NCBI GenBank assembly: GCA_016199375.1
Contig: JACQGV010000095.1
Location: forward strand, 1 to 8,603
Length of the DNA: 8,603 nt
From: Chloroflexota bacterium
Lineage (GTDB): Bacteria > Chloroflexota > Dehalococcoidia > SHYM01
Direction of reading: 5' to 3'
Each line of letters begins with the position of its first letter. The first letter of the stretch is position 1. Made by a program: the position numbers and the translations under genes. Under the pieces are notes generated by a model. That model worked only from the letters and a program-made list of their open reading frames with translations, was not told the origin of the DNA and made no database searches. Positions 1 to 7,137 of this stretch are shown one piece after another.

Positions 1-924
1 ACAGAGCGTGCCCCAGTCGTCCCTCCGCCGCCGCCGGACCCCGCGGCCAGGCCGGCGGTCAGCTCGGTCCTGGCCGCCGCCGTCCGGCGCCTGGACCTCC
101 TGCGGGCCATCTGGCTGGCGGTCCTGGTGGCGGGGGTGGTGGCCCTGCTGGCCGAGGGCGCCGTTTATCTTCACGCCCGCGGCCGCGCGGACGCCGCTGC
201 CCCGCCTGTGGAAGGGGCCCGCCGCCTCGCCGCCCGCCAGGCCGGCGCTGCATCGGCGCTACGGCCCCTGGAGGAGCAGCGGACCAAGCTCGCGGCCCAG
301 TTGGCCTGGGCCGAGGCGGCGCTGGCGGTACCGGCCCAGGACGTGGCAGGGCTGGCCCTGGACCTGGCCCGGAGCAGCGGCATCCAGGTCACGTCTCTGG
401 CAGCCACCCCGCCAGCCGAGCAAATGACCGCCGGGGCCCGCTACCGGGTGCAGCGGATGACCCTGGCGGGGCAGGGCAGCGCCGAGGAGTGGGCGCGCTT
501 CTTGCGCCTCGCCGAGGCCGGCTCCCTGGGTATCTTTGCCCTGGAGGGCAGCCGCCTGGAGCTGCGCCAGGGCCGCTACGCGGGCAGCGCAACCTTCTCC
601 CTCTATCACCGGGCGCAGGGCCTGCCGCTCCCGGCGGCTCCCGGGGCTGACACCGCCGCTCCAAGCCTGGCTTGGAGCGAGGCCAGCTGGGCGCTGACGG
701 CGGCGCTCCTCGAGCGCCTGTTGGCGTCCGCTCCTGGAGATAGGGATGCCCGGCGCCTGCTGGTGGAGAGCTACCTCCAGTGGGGGGCAATTCTGCTACA
801 GCAGGGCAATCCTGGCGGCGCTGACGAGCGTTGGGCGCAGGCCCGGGCGGCGGCCCAGCGCGAGCCCGGCCTGGTGCGGCTGGTGGACTCTTTCGCCGCT
901 GTACAGGGAGGCCGAGCCCCATGA
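1..924 (+). CDS. PilO/GspM-like pilus assembly protein, 5' partial
   Basis: The reading frame is open from the first base to the TGA at 922-924, so the true start lies upstream; 307 residues are visible. A proline-rich segment (residues 7-18) precedes one membrane helix (about 36-57). A helical, probably coiled-coil stretch follows (about 70-105), then a compact alpha/beta region (about 110-205). That layout matches PilO or GspM: a short cytoplasmic tail, one membrane pass and an external ferredoxin-like domain that pairs with PilN/GspL. The last 75 or so residues (about 225-300) are alanine-rich and helical and resemble a TPR pair, which ordinary PilO lacks. The next gene, a PilM-PilN fusion, overlaps by 4 bp (ATGA), so the two are probably co-translated. 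Family assignment rests on architecture and neighbours, since PilO sequences diverge strongly. The internal GTG at 127 would cut into the membrane helix and is unlikely to be the start. Confidence 0.6.
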   Translation, partial: TERAPVVPPPPPDPAARPAVSSVLAAAVRRLDLLRAIWLAVLVAGVVALLAEGAVYLHARGRADAAAPPVEGARRLAARQAGAASALRPLEEQRTKLAAQLAWAEAALAVPAQDVAGLALDLARSSGIQVTSLAATPPAEQMTAGARYRVQRMTLAGQGSAEEWARFLRLAEAGSLGIFALEGSRLELRQGRYAGSATFSLYHRAQGLPLPAAPGADTAAPSLAWSEASWALTAALLERLLASAPGDRDARRLLVESYLQWGAILLQQGNPGGADERWAQARAAAQREPGLVRLVDSFAAVQGGRAP

Positions 925-2342
925 CACTCCTCGCCAGGCCCCTGGTCGCGCTGAGCCTCGAGCCGGGGGTTGCCCGCGCCGTGAAGCTCAGTGGCCGCAG
1001 GGTCGAGGCCTGGCAGACGGCGCCTCTTCCCCCTGGTCTCCTTCAGGGCGATTCCCTCCAGGACCCGGAGGTCTTGGCCCAGGCCCTGCGTGGCCTTTTC
1101 AGCGCGGGCGGGCTCCCCCGGTCGCCGCTGGTCGTCGGGCTGCCGGCGCTGGGCGCCGTCGCCCGCGTCCTGCGCCTGCCGGAGGCGCCCGAGGCCTTCC
1201 TGGAGGAGGCGGTGCGCTGGGCCGCACGCCGCGAGCTCCCCGTGTCGCCGGAGAAGCTGCACCTGACCTGGAGGCTGGTGGGACGCGAGCCGGGCGCGCT
1301 CCTGGTGCTAGTGATCGCCCTGCCCAAGCCCCTGGTGGACGGGGTGGGTCACGCCCTACGACTGGCCAACCTGCGGCCCCGGGCCCTGGACCTGAACGTC
1401 CTGGCGCTGGCCAGGCTCGCGCCCTCCCGCGAGCTGGTGGCAGTGCTGGCCGAGCGCTGTTCGGCGTCCTTCCTGGTCGTGCGCAACGGCTACCCGGAGC
1501 TGCTGCGGGCCCTCGCCGCGGTGGACCTCTCGCGCATACCCGAGGAGCAGGACCGCTTGAAGGAGGAGGTGGTGCGGACCCTCCAGTTCGAGCGCAGCCT
1601 GGGCCCCGGCGCCATGCCGCTCCTGCTGCTCTCCGGAAGCCCGGAGCTGAGGCAGGCCCTGGCGCCCCTGCTACCGGACAGCCAGTCCGAGCCGGCGGGG
1701 TGGGAAGGCTTCACCGCGCCGGGGGAATTCCCGCGGTCCGAGTTCATGGTCAACCTGGGGCTGGCGCTCCCCTGGGGCGGGCGACCGCCGGCCGCGGCGC
1801 TGCCGCGGGTCAACCTTCTGGCACGCCAGCGCCGGCGCGGCCTCTCACCCAAGCAGCGGCTGGCGCTCACCGCCGCGGCCCTGGTAGTGGCCCTTCTCGT
1901 GCCCCTCCATCGGGTCCAGACCCAGACCCGGCTCCAGGCGGACCTGGCCGAGCGCCAGCTTGCGGCGCTGACCGCTGTCAGCGCGTTGCGCCGCGCCGAG
2001 CGCCAAAGTACCCAGCGCCTCAGTGAGGAGCTCAAGACCCTGGATGACCGCCTGGCGGAGCTGGGGCGACAGCAGGCGGCCCTGCGCGAGATCGCGCCGC
2101 CCCACGCCCACCAGCTCACGGTGGCGCTGCGCTCCCTGGTGGCCGACGAGCAGCTGGAGATGCTGGCGGCGGGCCGTGGCACTCTCTCGCTTACTGTCCG
2201 CGCGCCCTCCCTGGACCGGGCGCTGCTGTACCGCGACCGCTTGCAGGCCTCCGGCGCCTTCGCCCGCGTCGCCATCAGCGAGGTGGCCATCCCCGCAGGC
2301 CCGGGGCCCGTCCTCGTTACCCTGGAGGCGCGAGCCCGATGA
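921..2342 (+). CDS. PilM-PilN fusion (GspL-like) pilus assembly protein
   Basis: This 473-residue protein appears to join two normally separate pilus platform proteins. The N-terminal part (about 8-250) resembles the actin-like PilM/GspL cytoplasmic domain, including a segment like the PilM stretch VLRLPEAPEAFLEEAVRW (83-100). Residues 295-305 (PRVNLLARQRR) match the PilN N-terminal peptide, usually INLLP followed by basic residues. Then come a membrane helix (about 312-330), a coiled coil (about 335-392) and a small alpha/beta domain (about 395-470), as in PilN. GspL of type II secretion systems has the same layout. It would link cytoplasmic motor components to the PilO-like neighbour across the membrane. 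I chose the ATG at 921: it overlaps the preceding stop as ATGA and has AGGGAGG at 905-911. A GTG at 831 in the same frame would bury 30 extra residues in the upstream gene. The stop overlaps the next start by 4 bp. Confidence 0.72.
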   Translation: MTLLARPLVALSLEPGVARAVKLSGRRVEAWQTAPLPPGLLQGDSLQDPEVLAQALRGLFSAGGLPRSPLVVGLPALGAVARVLRLPEAPEAFLEEAVRWAARRELPVSPEKLHLTWRLVGREPGALLVLVIALPKPLVDGVGHALRLANLRPRALDLNVLALARLAPSRELVAVLAERCSASFLVVRNGYPELLRALAAVDLSRIPEEQDRLKEEVVRTLQFERSLGPGAMPLLLLSGSPELRQALAPLLPDSQSEPAGWEGFTAPGEFPRSEFMVNLGLALPWGGRPPAAALPRVNLLARQRRRGLSPKQRLALTAAALVVALLVPLHRVQTQTRLQADLAERQLAALTAVSALRRAERQSTQRLSEELKTLDDRLAELGRQQAALREIAPPHAHQLTVALRSLVADEQLEMLAAGRGTLSLTVRAPSLDRALLYRDRLQASGAFARVAISEVAIPAGPGPVLVTLEARAR

Positions 2343-3418
2343 GCGCTGGGGAGCTGGCTGAGCTCCTGGGCCTGGCGGCCCAGCGCTCCGCCTCCGACCT
2401 TCACCTGGTGGCCGGCCAGCGGCCCGTGGTCCGCGTCCACGGCGCCCTGACAACCCTGGAAGAGTGGCCTGAGCTGGAGGCGGAGCGGCTCCTGGCCTAC
2501 CTGGCCCAGATGACGACGCCCGCCGAGCAGCAGGAGTTCACGGGGGGGCGCGAGTTGGACTTTCGCTTCCAGCTCCCCGGCGTGGCCTTCTTGCGAGGGA
2601 ACGCGGCCTGGCAGCAGGGTGCCCCCTATCTCACCCTGCGTCTGCTTCCCACGCGGCTCCTCACCCTGGCCGAGCTGGAGCTTCCGCCCATCTGCGCCGA
2701 CCTGGCGCTGCGCCCCCGTGGGCTCATCGTTATCGCCGGCCCAGCCAACAGCGGGAAGTCCACCACCCTCGCGGCGATGGTGGAGCATATCAACAGCCAG
2801 GCGGCGCGCCGCATTGTCACCGTCGAGGACCCCATCGAGTATGTCTTTACGAGCCGGCGCTCGCTCATCGTCCAGCGGGAGGTTGGCCGCGACACCGCCT
2901 CCTTCGCCCGGGCGCTGCGGGCGGTCCTGCGCCAGGATCCCGACGTCCTGCTGGTAGGGGAGATGCGTGACGCCGAAACCATGGCGGCGGCGCTGACGGC
3001 TGCCGAGACCGGGCACCTGGTGCTAACCACCGTACACGCCCCCAGCGCTCCCCAGGCAGTGGACCGCATCCTCGATGTCTTCCCACCCCACCAGCAGGCC
3101 CAGGTGCGCTCGCAACTGGCGGCGGTGCTGGAGGCCGTGCTCTATCAGGCCCTGCTGCCGCGCTGCGACGGCCGGGGCCGCACGGTCGCGGTGGAGGTGC
3201 TGCTGGGCACCACTCCGGTGCGGGCGCTCATCCGCGAGGCCAAGGGCCACCAGCTGCCAAACGCCCTGTTCACCGGAGCCGCCGAGGGGATGTGCACCCT
3301 GAACCAGGCGCTGGCGGCGCTGTGCCGGCGGGGTGTGGTCGCTCCGGACAGGGCGGCCGCCGCCTCGCCGGCGCCGGGTGAGCTGGAGCGGCTGCTGGGG
3401 GCCAGGACTGGCGTCTAG
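2339..3418 (+). CDS. pilT: Type IV pilus twitching/retraction ATPase PilT
   Basis: This is a cytoplasmic hexameric secretion ATPase of the PilT family; 359 residues is the usual length. The N-terminal domain (1-105) has the family's SASDLHL segment (17-23). The ATPase core shows Walker A GPANSGKST (134-142), an Asp box VTVEDPIEYV (160-169), Walker B DVLLVGEMRD (202-211) with catalytic Glu208, and a His box around TGHLVLTTVH (224-233). Near the C-terminus, PVRALIRE (293-300) corresponds to the PilT signature AIRNLIRE, which is tied to pilus retraction, and supports PilT over the assembly ATPase PilB. PilB is also much longer. In Walker A the usual GPTGSGKS reads GPANSGKS; the required G-x4-GK-S remains, so activity is expected. 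The ATG at 2339 overlaps the preceding stop (ATGA) and has GGAGG at 2324-2328. It is the last gene of the rightward pilus operon. Confidence 0.93.
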   Translation: MSAGELAELLGLAAQRSASDLHLVAGQRPVVRVHGALTTLEEWPELEAERLLAYLAQMTTPAEQQEFTGGRELDFRFQLPGVAFLRGNAAWQQGAPYLTLRLLPTRLLTLAELELPPICADLALRPRGLIVIAGPANSGKSTTLAAMVEHINSQAARRIVTVEDPIEYVFTSRRSLIVQREVGRDTASFARALRAVLRQDPDVLLVGEMRDAETMAAALTAAETGHLVLTTVHAPSAPQAVDRILDVFPPHQQAQVRSQLAAVLEAVLYQALLPRCDGRGRTVAVEVLLGTTPVRALIREAKGHQLPNALFTGAAEGMCTLNQALAALCRRGVVAPDRAAAASPAPGELERLLGARTGV

Positions 3419-3434
3419 CGCGAGGTGTGCCTGG

Positions 3435-3451
3435 CCTGGACTGGGTCCAGG
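3435..3451 (+). terminator. Small hairpin just after pilT
   Basis: CCTGGAC (3435-3441) and GTCCAGG (3445-3451) form a perfect 7-bp stem with a 3-base loop, beginning 16 bases after the pilT stop. There is no T-run, so it may protect or shape the mRNA end, or act together with the longer hairpin downstream, rather than terminate on its own. Confidence 0.35.
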
Positions 3452-3552
3452 GGATACCAGCAGCCTGCTAGAGCCCCAGGTAACACACAATCCCCCCGGA
3501 ACTGTTCCAGGACACAAACACGGCGGTGAAAAAGGGCCAGGGGACGTTGCTA

Positions 3553-3590
3553 AATGGGAAGGCCGCCCCTCCGGGGGCGGCCTTCCCATT
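3553..3590. terminator. Bidirectional terminator hairpin between pilT and prepilin
   Basis: A perfect 17-bp inverted repeat has arms at 3553-3569 and 3574-3590 around the 4-base loop TCCG. Read as RNA on the plus strand it is a C(UCCG)G hairpin, a member of the very stable UNCG tetraloop class. It lies between the converging stops of pilT (3418) and the prepilin gene (3610), 19 bp beyond the prepilin stop. Neither side has a clear T-run, common for high-GC terminators. Stem length and location make termination from both directions the best explanation. Confidence 0.75.
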
Positions 3591-3609
3591 AGCTTGGTAC
3601 ACCTGGTAG

Positions 3610-3966
3610 CTAGGGCGGGCAGCCGGTCTGGGTCACTACGCCCGCCGTAGTCCAGGCGTAACTGCAGCGCGTCGTCGCCGTCCGGACGTAACTGGGAGAA
3701 AGGGCCGGGGTGGAGGTGCTCATGTTGTTGGTCGCCGCTTGGGCCGTGACCGACGTCACCCCCTGGTCCGCCATATAAGTGTCGAGAGCGGTCTGGACCG
3801 ACTGCACCTCCGAGGCGTTGGCCTGGGTCTTGCCCGAGCCCACGAAGCGGCCCACGTTGGGCACGGCCACGGCCGACAGCACGCCCATGATACCCACCAC
3901 CACCAGCAGCTCCACCAGTGTGAAGCCCCCCTGACTCCGCGCTGCTCTCCTCAGCCAGCGACTCAT
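3610..3966 (-). CDS. Type IV prepilin (major pilin-like, short)
   Basis: A 118-residue precursor with a typical class III signal. The basic leader (residues 1-14, ending QGG) is followed by FTLVELLVVVGIMGVLSAVA, so prepilin peptidase should cut after Gly14 to leave Phe at +1 and the conserved Glu at +5 (Glu19). The hydrophobic helix (15-35) anchors the subunit and forms the filament core. The mature protein is about 104 residues, short for a major pilin, with a small Ser/Thr-rich globular part. Cys101 and Cys116 could form the C-terminal disulfide loop seen in many pilins. The ATG is fixed by AAAGGAGG at 3971-3978, four bases upstream. The gene converges on pilT, so it is expressed separately from the platform genes but likely serves the same machine. 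A pseudopilin of a type II-like system is the alternative; the 20-residue helix motif cannot distinguish them. Confidence 0.9.
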   Translation of the reverse strand: MSRWLRRAARSQGGFTLVELLVVVGIMGVLSAVAVPNVGRFVGSGKTQANASEVQSVQTALDTYMADQGVTSVTAQAATNNMSTSTPALSPSYVRTATTRCSYAWTTAGVVTQTGCPP

Positions 3967-3990
3967 ATTCCCTCCTTTCAGGAATCTCCG

Positions 3991-4010
3991 AAGGCCCCTG
4001 GGAAGGCCTT
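3991..4010 (-). promoter_or_regulatory. Hairpin in the prepilin mRNA leader
   Basis: AAGGCC (3991-3996) and GGCCTT (4005-4010) form a 6-bp inverted repeat with an 8-base loop, 13 bp upstream of the prepilin Shine-Dalgarno. It would lie in the 5' leader of the prepilin mRNA and might affect stability or translation. The stem is short, so chance is possible. Confidence 0.3.
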
Positions 4011-4284
4011 TCCGTAGAAGCAGAGGAGGCCGCGCTCCCGGAGGTACAGAGAAAGGTACCGAAGCGCGCTAGCCCGTTCGTACTACCCGGCGCGGACGGC
4101 CCGGGCCGACAGAAGCGCGAGGCCGGGCCGTGGGGGCCACGCCACAACTCCTATGCCACCCGCGTGGCCCCGTTACAGCCAGATAGCGTGGCGGGGCAAG
4201 GCTGGAGGAGTCGGGCCTCGCCATTTTCACATACGCTTGGCCGTTTCGGACGTGGCCAGCGACAGCTCATACCTTTCCAGTGGC

Positions 4285-4295
4285 TGTGCTAGACT
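4285..4295 (+). promoter_or_regulatory. Possible extended -10 promoter for the transporter operon
   Basis: TAGACT (4290-4295) is preceded by TGC (4287-4289), fitting an extended -10 element. At 17-bp spacing the -35 position reads TCATAC (4267-4272), which is poor. Transcription would begin near 4302 and leave a leader of about 75 bases before the GTG at 4377. The same TGTGCTAG core occurs in the stronger promoter at 8227-8255, which gives modest support. Confidence 0.35.
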
Positions 4296-4376
4296 CTACA
4301 GGAACAGGAGCGCAGAGGTTCTACAGTGATGGTCGGCCAGCGTAGCCGCGAAGCCGCCCGACCGGGAGGAGGGGGT

Positions 4377-6152
4377 GTGTTCAAGCGCGTTCTAGCCTTC
4401 GTTTCCCTGCTGGCTCTCGTGGCTGTCTCTTGCGGCGGCGCGGCTGCTACGCCAACGCCCACCGCGACGCGAGCGGCAGCCCCCGCGCCGACGCTCGCAC
4501 CGACGGCAGCCGCCGCTCCCGCGGCGCAGCCGACGCCCACGGCCACGCGCGCCCCGGCGCCCACGCCTACGGCGGCGGCTGCCGCCCTGGCCGCCGTCCA
4601 GGTGTACCGGGTGAATCTGGCGGGGGAGCCCGAGACCATTGACCCCAACAAGGCCCACTTCGCCAGCGAGATCAGCGTAGCCAAGCAGCTCTTCGACGGG
4701 ATGTTCAGCTTCAACCAGGACCTGACCGTGCGGCCGGTGCTGGCGGAGGCTATCCCCACGGTGGCCAACGGTGGCATCTCCGCCGACGGCCTGACCTACA
4801 CGATCAAGCTGCGCCCCGGCGTCAAGTGGAGCGATGGCAAGGACGTGACCGCCGAGGACATCGTCTACAGTGTCAAGCGCATGCTGGACCCCGCCACGGC
4901 GGGCCAGTACACCACCTTCTACTACAGCCTGAAGGGGGCCGAGGAGCTGAACAAGGAGAAGGACGCTGGCAAGGTCCCGGCCCTCAAGGATGCCCTGGGT
5001 GTCAGGGCCTTGGACGCTCGCACTGTCCAGTTCACCCTGCGCCAGCCGGACCCTATATTCCTCAACTTGCTGGCCCTGTGGCCCGTGTATCCCATCCGGC
5101 GGGATGTGGTGGAGAGGTACGGCGACAAGTGGACGGAGGCCGGCAACCTCATAGGCAATGGCCCCTTCCTCCTCAAGGAGTGGGCCCACCAGGACCACAT
5201 CACCCTGGAGCGCAGCCCCAACTACTGGGGGAGGCCCGCCAAGCTCCAGCGCATCGTTGTGAAGATGGTGACGGACGTCAACGCGGAGCTGGCTGCGTAT
5301 AAGAACAACGAGCTGGATGTGAGCCGCGTTCCGCCCGGCACCGAGAAGGCCACCCTGGACGACCCGGTCCTGGGGAAGGAGATAGTGCGCTTCCCAGAGC
5401 TGGTGACCTTCGCCTTCCAGTTCAACAACACTGTGCCGCCCTTCGACAACAAGCCGCTGCGGCAGGCGATCACCACCGCCATAGACCGCGACAGCTTCAT
5501 CAACAAGGTCCGCAACGGGGTGGGCCGGCCGGCCACCAGCTGGATCCCGCCCGGCATGCCCGGCTTCGACCCTGATCTGGGGAGCCAGTACAAGCTCAAC
5601 CCGGCCCGGGCGAAAGAGCTGCTGGCCCAGGCGGGCTTCCCGGAGGGGCGCGGCCTGCCGCCCCTGAAGTTCCAGTACGCCGACACCGCGGGCAACAAGG
5701 TCATCGCAGAGTTCCTCCAGGCGAACATGAAGGACCATCTGGGCATCAACATTGTCCTGGAGCCGACCGAGCCGCGGGCCTTCAGCGCCCTCATCACCCA
5801 GAAGAAGCACACCTGGGCCCTGCTGGGCTGGGGGGCTGACTACCCCGACCCCGACAACTGGCTCCCGGAGCTCTTCGGCAGCGGCAAGCCCGCCAACCGG
5901 ACAAACTACACCAGCCCGGCCTTCGATGACCTGGTGAAACGGGCCAAGGCGGAGCTGGACGAGAAGAAGCGCCTGGACCTGTGGAAGCAGGCCCACAAGG
6001 TGCTCATTGACGACGCGCCCCTGGCCCCTATCTTCTACAGGGAGCGCTTCTTCCTGCGCAAGCCCTGGGTCCAGGATATGCGCACCACCGGGATGGACGG
6101 CCAGCTCTCCGGCGACTTCTTCCTCGCCGAGCTGTACATCGCCCAGCACTAG
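4377..6152 (+). CDS. ABC transporter substrate-binding lipoprotein, peptide/SBP_bac_5 family
   Basis: A 591-residue extracytoplasmic solute-binding protein of the OppA/DppA family that would capture peptides, or another solute handled by this family, and deliver them to the permeases encoded next. The signal peptide (1-18) ends LVAVSC, so Cys19 is the likely lipidated residue. A flexible Pro/Thr/Ala linker (20-73) carries PTPTATRA twice (26-33 and 52-59). The binding domain follows from about residue 75, with the family pattern ADGLTYTIKLRPGVKWSDG around 136-154 and the C-terminal WGADYPDPDNWLPELF at about 485-500. I chose the GTG at 4377 because GGGAGGAGG at 4364-4372 lies just upstream and the product begins as a normal lipoprotein (MFKRVLAFVS). 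A GTG at 4326 would add 17 residues without a comparable ribosome site. The substrate cannot be read from sequence; nickel, opine or oligosaccharide binding is possible in this family. Confidence 0.92.
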   Translation: MFKRVLAFVSLLALVAVSCGGAAATPTPTATRAAAPAPTLAPTAAAAPAAQPTPTATRAPAPTPTAAAAALAAVQVYRVNLAGEPETIDPNKAHFASEISVAKQLFDGMFSFNQDLTVRPVLAEAIPTVANGGISADGLTYTIKLRPGVKWSDGKDVTAEDIVYSVKRMLDPATAGQYTTFYYSLKGAEELNKEKDAGKVPALKDALGVRALDARTVQFTLRQPDPIFLNLLALWPVYPIRRDVVERYGDKWTEAGNLIGNGPFLLKEWAHQDHITLERSPNYWGRPAKLQRIVVKMVTDVNAELAAYKNNELDVSRVPPGTEKATLDDPVLGKEIVRFPELVTFAFQFNNTVPPFDNKPLRQAITTAIDRDSFINKVRNGVGRPATSWIPPGMPGFDPDLGSQYKLNPARAKELLAQAGFPEGRGLPPLKFQYADTAGNKVIAEFLQANMKDHLGINIVLEPTEPRAFSALITQKKHTWALLGWGADYPDPDNWLPELFGSGKPANRTNYTSPAFDDLVKRAKAELDEKKRLDLWKQAHKVLIDDAPLAPIFYRERFFLRKPWVQDMRTTGMDGQLSGDFFLAELYIAQH

Positions 6153-6162
6153 GTTCACGAGG

Positions 6163-6194
6163 TGACGGAGGGGGCCCCGGGGCCCCCTCCGTCA
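6163..6194 (+). promoter_or_regulatory. 16-bp perfect palindrome between binding protein and permease genes
   Basis: Bases 6163-6178 are the exact reverse complement of 6179-6194, giving a very GC-rich hairpin 11 bases after the binding-protein stop. There is no T-run, and the permease Shine-Dalgarno follows at once (AGGGGAG at 6196-6202). It probably acts as a partial terminator or 3' mRNA stabiliser that keeps the binding protein more abundant than the permeases, a known arrangement in binding-protein-dependent transporters. Full termination is unlikely because the permeases show no other promoter. Confidence 0.7.
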
Positions 6195-6212
6195 TAGGGG
6201 AGACAGGCGACC

Positions 6213-7130
6213 GTGTGGCGCTACGCCGTCCGGAGGCTGCTCTGGATCATCCCCGTGCTCCTGGGCGTATCGCTGGTCACCTTCCTGCTGATGCATGCCG
6301 TCCCCGGAGGTCCCTGGGACCAGGAGAAGCCCCTGGCGCCCCAGGTGGTGCAGAACCTCAACCGCCGCTACGGCCTGGACAGGCCCATCTGGCAGCAGTA
6401 CGGGATGTTCCTAGCCCGCGCCCTGCGCGGCGACTTGGGCGTATCCTACTCCTATCAGGACCGGGGGGTCACCCAGATCATCCTCTCCGGCCTGCCCATC
6501 ACCGCCTCCCTGGGCGCCCTGGCCTTCGCCTTCGCCGTGGTAGCGGGGCTGGGCCTGGGGATGGCAGCCGCCATCAAGCAGAACACCCCGGTGGACTACC
6601 TCTCGGTGCTCTTCGCCACCTCCTTCGCCAGCATCCCCGGCTTCGTGCTGGGCATCTTCCTGCTCATCCTCTTCTCGGCCACCTTGCACTGGCTGCCCAC
6701 GGGCGGCTGGGGGAGCTGGAAACAACTGGTGATGCCGGTCCTGGCCCTGGGCGCCCTGCCGGCGGCCTACACCGCCAGAATCACCCGGGCCAGCATGCTG
6801 GAGGTGCTGAACCAGGACTACGTGCGCACGGCGCGGGCCAAAGGGCTGCCGGAGGTGGCGATCCAGTACCGCCACGTCCTGAAGAATGCCCTGATCCCGG
6901 TGCTGACGGTGCTGGGCCCCTATCTGGCCTTCCTGGTCACCGGCTCCTTCATCGTGGAGAGCCTCTTCTCGGTGCCCGGCGTGGGGCGGCTCTTTGTGCA
7001 GGGGGTCTTCGCCCGCGACTACGGCCTTATCATGGGCAGCGTGCTCTTCTACGCCGCGGCCATTGCCCTCCTGAATCTGGCCGTGGACCTGCTCTACGCC
7101 GTGGTGGACCCCAGGATCAAGTACGCGTGA
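6213..7130 (+). CDS. ABC transporter permease, DppB/OppB family
   Basis: A 305-residue inner-membrane permease that would pair with the next gene product to form the channel of a peptide-type importer. Six membrane segments are visible at about 9-30, 97-120, 130-155, 172-190, 231-253 and 274-297. The opening (RRLLWIIPVLLGVSLVTFLL) and the NRRYGLDRPIWQQY segment (50-63) before a GDLG motif (73-76) are typical of DppB. The EAA loop that contacts the ATPase lies at about 206-231 (ARAKGL to NALIPVL). The C-terminal VDPRIKYA is also typical. It starts with GTG at 6213, with AGGGGAG about 10 bases upstream. The length matches the family and no key feature is missing. A 7-base gap separates it from the next gene, so they are co-transcribed. 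Confidence 0.93.
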   Translation: MWRYAVRRLLWIIPVLLGVSLVTFLLMHAVPGGPWDQEKPLAPQVVQNLNRRYGLDRPIWQQYGMFLARALRGDLGVSYSYQDRGVTQIILSGLPITASLGALAFAFAVVAGLGLGMAAAIKQNTPVDYLSVLFATSFASIPGFVLGIFLLILFSATLHWLPTGGWGSWKQLVMPVLALGALPAAYTARITRASMLEVLNQDYVRTARAKGLPEVAIQYRHVLKNALIPVLTVLGPYLAFLVTGSFIVESLFSVPGVGRLFVQGVFARDYGLIMGSVLFYAAAIALLNLAVDLLYAVVDPRIKYA

Positions 7131-7137
7131 CGGCGCC

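Larger units (their letters stand above)
3967..4376. other. Divergent intergenic region without a gene
   Basis: About 410 bp separate the leftward prepilin start from the rightward lipoprotein start, and I see no credible coding sequence. The region must hold promoters for both genes. It contains a 12-bp GC palindrome at 4097-4108 and several GCCAC/GTGGC elements, including hairpin-forming pairs at 4129-4141 and 4155-4168. No clear prepilin promoter could be picked on the minus strand. The one rightward promoter candidate is listed separately. Confidence 0.6.

Noticed and set aside
1490..3016. 508-codon leftward open frame
   Set aside because: It lies opposite the PilM-PilN fusion and pilT, both with clear families and overlapping starts. 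Its composition is that of a GC-rich antisense shadow.
4392..6158. 588-codon leftward open frame opposite the binding protein
   Set aside because: Long antisense frames arise when third positions are mostly G or C. The plus strand encodes an unmistakable lipoprotein and this frame shows no domain.
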